This document shows, in pieces, positions 59,985 to 64,000 of a stretch of DNA of 64,000 nt. The position numbers and the translations under genes were made by a program. Numbering within the stretch: position 1 is the stretch's first letter; each line of letters begins with the position of its first letter. The stretch is taken from contig WPIO01000063.1 of NCBI GenBank assembly GCA_009760855.2, positions 289,001 through 353,000 on the forward strand. The letters are read 5' to 3'. This DNA comes from Cristatella mucedo (taxonomy: Eukaryota; Bryozoa; Phylactolaemata; Cristatellidae). The notes below the pieces were generated by a model. The model did no database searches and was not told the DNA's origin. It saw only the letters and a program-made list of their open reading frames with translations.

Positions 59985-60475
59985 TTACAGTTGGTACAAA
60001 ACTCAACAGCTAGGCTTGTATGTCGATAGCGTGGCAGTTGCCATATTACACCACTTTTCTCAGGCCTCCATTACCTCCCAATCAGACAGTGCATCAAATT
60101 TTACGTTTTCACTTAATTTTAGGTGCCTTCATTCTCTGGCTCCGGCCTACCTATCAAGACTACTCCCCAATCGGACTGCCCACCGTACCCCCTTTTCTGA
60201 CTCAAGTACGCTAGCTGCGCCTCGAACCAACCTCAATCTTATGGAGACCGTCCTTTTAGTTTGCATGCTGCCAATGCTTGGAGTTCTCTTCCATCTGACA
60301 TCACGACATCCCATGACTTGACGGAATTTAGCTGAAAGTGCACTTTTTCCTCGTAGCATTGGCTGTATCCATATGAATTTTCTTTTGCCTGCTTATGCGT
60401 GCTGACATTGTGCACGTTATCATTAGCCGCATTGACACGTTTCCGTTACAAAATTATTGCTATTATCTTTTATCA
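59985..60475 (+). mobile_element. LINE-A-like 3' fragment
   Basis: Plus strand: F-R-C-L-H-S-L-A-P-A-Y-L-S-R-L-L-P, A-P-R-T-N-L-N-L-M-E-T, then CATGCTGCCAATGCTTGGAG matching A-P-K-A-W-N-S. The 3' UTR has GCTTATGCGTGCTGACA; the terminal hairpin is lost. Confidence 0.75.
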
Positions 60476-61741
60476 TTAAAAAATATTCGCTACTAATTAT
60501 CCGTGGAGACGGATTAAATAGATCGGCCGTTCTATAGGCTAATCCTTGACAGCAGCCGACAAAGTTCCCCAAAAGGTCGGATGAGGCAGCGTGGGACTTG
60601 CCGTAATTACGAGCTGCTCGGCACTTGTTAGCGGTTCATGCGAACTTCAAGTGAACCTATCGGCTAAGTGATTATCTGTGCATACAAGATCGGCACTCAG
60701 AAGAATAAAGTGAGATTGATGCAGCGAGTGATACGCGAAGACCTGGCGGTACCACTCCTCGCTTCCGCGTAAACGAAACGAAGAGTCAGTCTGACATTAG
60801 TCGCCGAATATGCATGAACTATTACACGGTTATCGTGGTCATTTTATCACTTATTATAATTTATTGTGAAAATATAATCAAATACCAGACGGCTATTTAC
60901 CAATTATCTATGCCAGTCAGTTCGGGCACGTGCGTTTACTCAAGTTCAATAATCTATCAAAGGCTATTGAGCTTACTCCAGCCCTGCAAAGCCACTTTTG
61001 GAACTTGGTGGTCGCCAGGGGTAAAGCCAAGACTTTTTGTTAGGGCTAAACCTTGACGTTTCCTTTTCACCATCTAAACGTCATAGCCGTGCTGCTGCTC
61101 CCAACACAGAAAGCAGCAGGATGACATGTCATTTTCCTTGGCTGATGCATGGTCAATACAAAGCTGTCTACTGCAATTGGTTTCCTAAAGTTTAATAGCG
61201 AACTAATAATAAGGCATTCTCATAGAACCCCAAGCGCCCCTAAATCTATTTAAAGATACTTTATCAAGATTTATTGTAGCTACAATAATAAAAATTTCTT
61301 TGATATTAAATTGAAATGATTGCGACAGTTTTCCCAAGCTGAGCCGTGGCTGTTAAAAGTCTCGCAGGCTCTTCTGGTAATATAATGCATGTTGCTACGA
61401 ACTGGCGATTATTTCGGGTGATTATTTCGTCGCAGTGGAGAGGTGTATTGATGGCTTTAAAAATATTCAGTCAACTGAGCCTTCATTTAGAATGCCGCTT
61501 TCATTGGTGCTGCGTTACTTCCTCGGTCCATATCCGGTAATTGCATTGAGCCAAACGAACGTGAAAATTCGCAGTGCGTGAAAAGCTGGTCAGGCACGTG
61601 GTCAAAATGATTCGATATGCTGCACTGCGGCATTAAACTTTGCATTTCTACCAGAAGTAATAATCAATCTGAAGCATGCAACAGGCACTGCACAATCAAT
61701 GGAAACATTAAGTTGGCTGAAAGACCTCTGTCGACGCCGGC
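60476..61741. other. No feature recognised
   Basis: AT-rich, with only short frames. Confidence 0.4.
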
Positions 61742-62586
61742 TAGGGTTTCAAAAAAACAGTCATTTTTGAAAAACATCTATTTACTATTTTTAATTTTCA
61801 AAAAACAGCTTTTAACAGCTGTTTTTAATGTTTTTTTCTCTATTTTTTCCTTAATTTTACAGTCAATAGTTTATTTTTAGGATCAGAGAGGTTGCTTATT
61901 CATCCAGTCATACTAAACTTAATTCCATTCTCGAGTTTTTCCTTGATGTCGGCAATAGTTTTGTTTCTCCATTCTTCGTAATCATCATGCACCAGCTTCA
62001 TTACATCGCTTTCGTTCGCTGGAAGTTTGAATCCATTCCGTGAGATTGATACGTTTTATATATACGTTTTGTAGTGATAGCTCTGATCAATATTCCATCA
62101 ATATCCAGATAGGTAACGATCTCCTTAAGACTCTTTAGCCCCAGGAAATCAGCAATCACTTTTCTCTTGTGGTTCACGGGCTTTTCCTTCCCAGAACATT
62201 TGATGCCTTTATTGCATCGTCTACATCGACCTTCGAGCCCTTCTGTAATTAGATTTCATTTTGCGTGTTTGTTTGTTGTGTTTCGTTTCTCGTTTTGCGG
62301 CGTATTTCCTAACTGAAGATATGGTTGAAAAGAACATCATGATTTGTTGATGCCACAAGATCAATTTAATAAATATCTAAGTTCTAGAAAAATAAAAAAA
62401 ATTTCTTTTCCGTTACATATTTCACATCCACTATGAGTGTTAGAGCTTCAGTTATAGCATCTTTTGTTTAGAAAAACTCGTTAGAAACAGTAAAACAGTT
62501 AGAAAAAACAGCTCTTCACTGCTTTTGCAGTTTGGGTGAAAAAAAGCTGTTTTACTGTTACTGTTAAACGGTTACCAGAAACCTTA
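61742..62586 (-). mobile_element. hAT transposon relic with transposase N-terminal fragment
   Basis: The ends TAGGGTTTC (61742) and, inverted, TAAGGTTTC (62586) fit the YARNG-type hAT termini. Sub-terminal AAAACAGCT/AGCTGTTTT blocks repeat in both orientations. Minus-strand translation at 62240-61900 gives C-R-R-C-N-K-G-I-K-C-S-G-K (BED-finger-like), then after a shift Y-E-E-W-R-N-K-T-I-A-D-I-K-E-K-L and I-K-F-S-M-T-G. That order resembles hAT transposase N-termini leading to the DEW(T/S) region. Flanks ACGCCGGC and ACCCAGAC agree at 5 of 8 positions, a possible decayed 8-bp duplication. Confidence 0.6.
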
Positions 62587-62895
62587 ACCCAGACGGTTGG
62601 TACAGACATCCGGTGTGCGAGCGGCTTTGCAAGAGTTGTATCTGCCCTCTTATCTGATCGCTCATCCTAATGGTCGCTGCTACTTCCGTCGACCAGGTCG
62701 ATGACATCGGCTGTTGCTCTCACCACACTGAGCAAAAGTCTATGCGAACCGTAGCGTAGGACAATCGATCCTCATCGTATGCGTTTTATGCGTACACTTG
62801 GCTTTGAAAGTCGTTCACTTTGGTGCCGCTGGCGAAGAAGCGATAGGCGACGTTGTGAGCCTAAATTTTCCAGAGAGCCGATGGGCAGATTGCAG
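62587..62895. other. Spacer, nothing seen
   Basis: No recognisable feature. Confidence 0.4.
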
Positions 62896-62968
62896 TGCAT
62901 GTAAAGCGCATAGAAATGGATTTAGTTATTTTAGGGTGCTATGCAAATGCCTTATTATTATTATTAAC
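62896..62968 (+). mobile_element. LINE-A 3'-tail fragment
   Basis: GCATGTAAAGCGCATAGAAA and onward, ending in CCTTATTATTATTATTA; diverged hairpin. Confidence 0.65.
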
Positions 62969-63351
62969 AGCGATGAACAAAGAAAAGTCCTCAGGATAAT
63001 GGGCTTGCGTGCCAACCTTATTCAAACCCACAAGATAATGGATAATGAACTCAAGTTGCCTTTTTCACTGGAAGTCGAGCTCCTTCGCTCATTAATTTTT
63101 GGCTAAACTCGACTGATTGATTGTCTTTTAAATGATAACTATTTTTTTAGGACTATTAATCTATTCGAAAATGAATACAATTCAGATTTACTAAAGAATA
63201 GAACAATTAAAAATGTATTACTGCATTGCTCACAAAGGCAGATTTTGTGGTGAGTAATGGCGGTTTTTATTCCTGTGAGACGTAAGCAATTGCAAAATAG
63301 CACTTACATCCCGGAACAAATGGAAAATTCAAGTTTTTGCATACTAATAAT
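62969..63351. other. Spacer, nothing seen
   Basis: AT-rich. No feature. Confidence 0.4.
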
Positions 63352-63503
63352 ATTAGCTGATTTTTGTCAGCTTCATTTTTTATAGCAGCAGAGTGGATAC
63401 AACGGCTATCACCACCGCTTGTAGTGGCCAATAGAGGATCGCCCACTGCAGAACTTGAACTAAGACCTAGGTCGTGAAAAGCTAGCACCTTACCTCCTAC
63501 AGC
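63352..63503 (-). repeat. SINE-2 copy, diverged
   Basis: CGGCTATCACCACCGCTTGT, GGATCGCCCACTGCAGAACT and a mutated B box; the terminal hairpin is disrupted. Confidence 0.7.
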
Positions 63504-63847
63504 AGAATTGACATAACTCGGAACGAGTATTATAATCAAGCCAGTAGGCTGCACATTCGGCCATGTCATTACTGCCTTCTCGAGCCTGGTTTGTTTCGCC
63601 CGACCCTGAGGTTGGAAGAAAATGAGGGGCAATATCTTGTCAGCTTATTGCCCCCTCCAGCACGCCCTAGCACTTCCCCACCACTCGACAGTTCTGCAGG
63701 GGGATTCGGCTACCAAAACAGCTCGATTGACGCCGCCCCGTGCATAGTCAGGATCGTTTTCCAGAGGGCTATAATTTTTTCTTTTTCATAGTAGCATTCG
63801 TATTTTTAGAGTTACTAAAAAGATAATTCTTCCTAGACCGATCCAAA
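63504..63847. other. Spacer, nothing seen
   Basis: No recognised feature; short frames only. Confidence 0.4.
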
Positions 63848-63967
63848 GCGTCTCACTGGTTTGACCAATAGGTCAAGTGTTCAAACTTTATCCAGGGTCG
63901 TGGGCTGGAGGCCTGCAGCAAATGTAAAGCGACTGAATAGAGGTCAAGTTCTCCTAGAGGGCAAGTT
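63848..63967 (+). repeat. SINE-1-like copy, diverged
   Basis: A degraded tRNA-like head (TCACTGGTTTGACC, GTCGTGGGCTGGAGGCC) followed by a tail reading GCAAATGTAAAGCGACTGAA and AGTTCTCCTAGAGGGC. The tail is intermediate between the SINE-1 and LINE-A ends. Confidence 0.55.
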
Positions 63968-64000
63968 GTGGTTTGACTCTCCGACAGCAAGCAAGCGATG

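Overview
This window comes from an animal nuclear genome. Its genes have many introns with GT-AG junctions, introns reach about 9 kb, and the intergenic DNA is full of tRNA-derived SINEs, truncated L2/CR1-type LINEs, solo LTRs, DNA-transposon relics and long microsatellites. The two recognisable genes are both typical of metazoans. The repeat families look invertebrate-like, but I cannot name a phylum or species from sequence alone. There is no operon, phage, plasmid, CRISPR or prokaryotic feature.

Layout. From 1 to 5.99 kb there is only repeat-rich non-coding DNA, presumably intron or flank of the next gene. Between 6.0 and 9.0 kb, on the minus strand, lie three linked exons for the N-terminal half of a neurabin/spinophilin (PPP1R9) homologue, ending at the PP1-docking RVxF segment. 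Its PDZ and coiled-coil exons must lie to the left, outside the window or unrecognised. From 9 to 19 kb there are SINE and LINE fragments and a large GACA/GAGA purine tract. From about 19.5 to 24.9 kb the base composition changes to CpG-rich, and this stretch holds a solo-type LTR with a primer-binding-like site and ambiguous open frames.

From 24,893 to 48,951, on the plus strand, lies a complete 21-exon gene for a puromycin-sensitive aminopeptidase (NPEPPS, M1 family). It encodes 916 residues, with GAMEN, HELAH-X18-E and the catalytic Tyr all intact and every exon junction in phase. Its introns contain a Tc1/mariner relic, nested LINE/SINE insertions, five SINE-2 copies all in the sense orientation, an (AT)n tract of about 100 bp and two strong hairpins.

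From 49 to 64 kb there is no recognisable gene. That stretch contains a long minus-strand LINE (RT and endonuclease remnants), a 727-bp solo LTR with a GGTT target duplication, a CA/CG tract, a satellite array with a period near 170 bp that flips orientation in the middle, and an 845-bp hAT relic carrying a degenerate transposase N-terminus.

The two genes are not functionally linked by anything visible. One is an actin/PP1 scaffold and the other a cytosolic aminopeptidase. The most distinctive non-coding signals are the inverted satellite array, the two long intronic hairpins, and the 3' hairpin tail shared by a LINE and a SINE, which suggests a LINE/SINE partnership.
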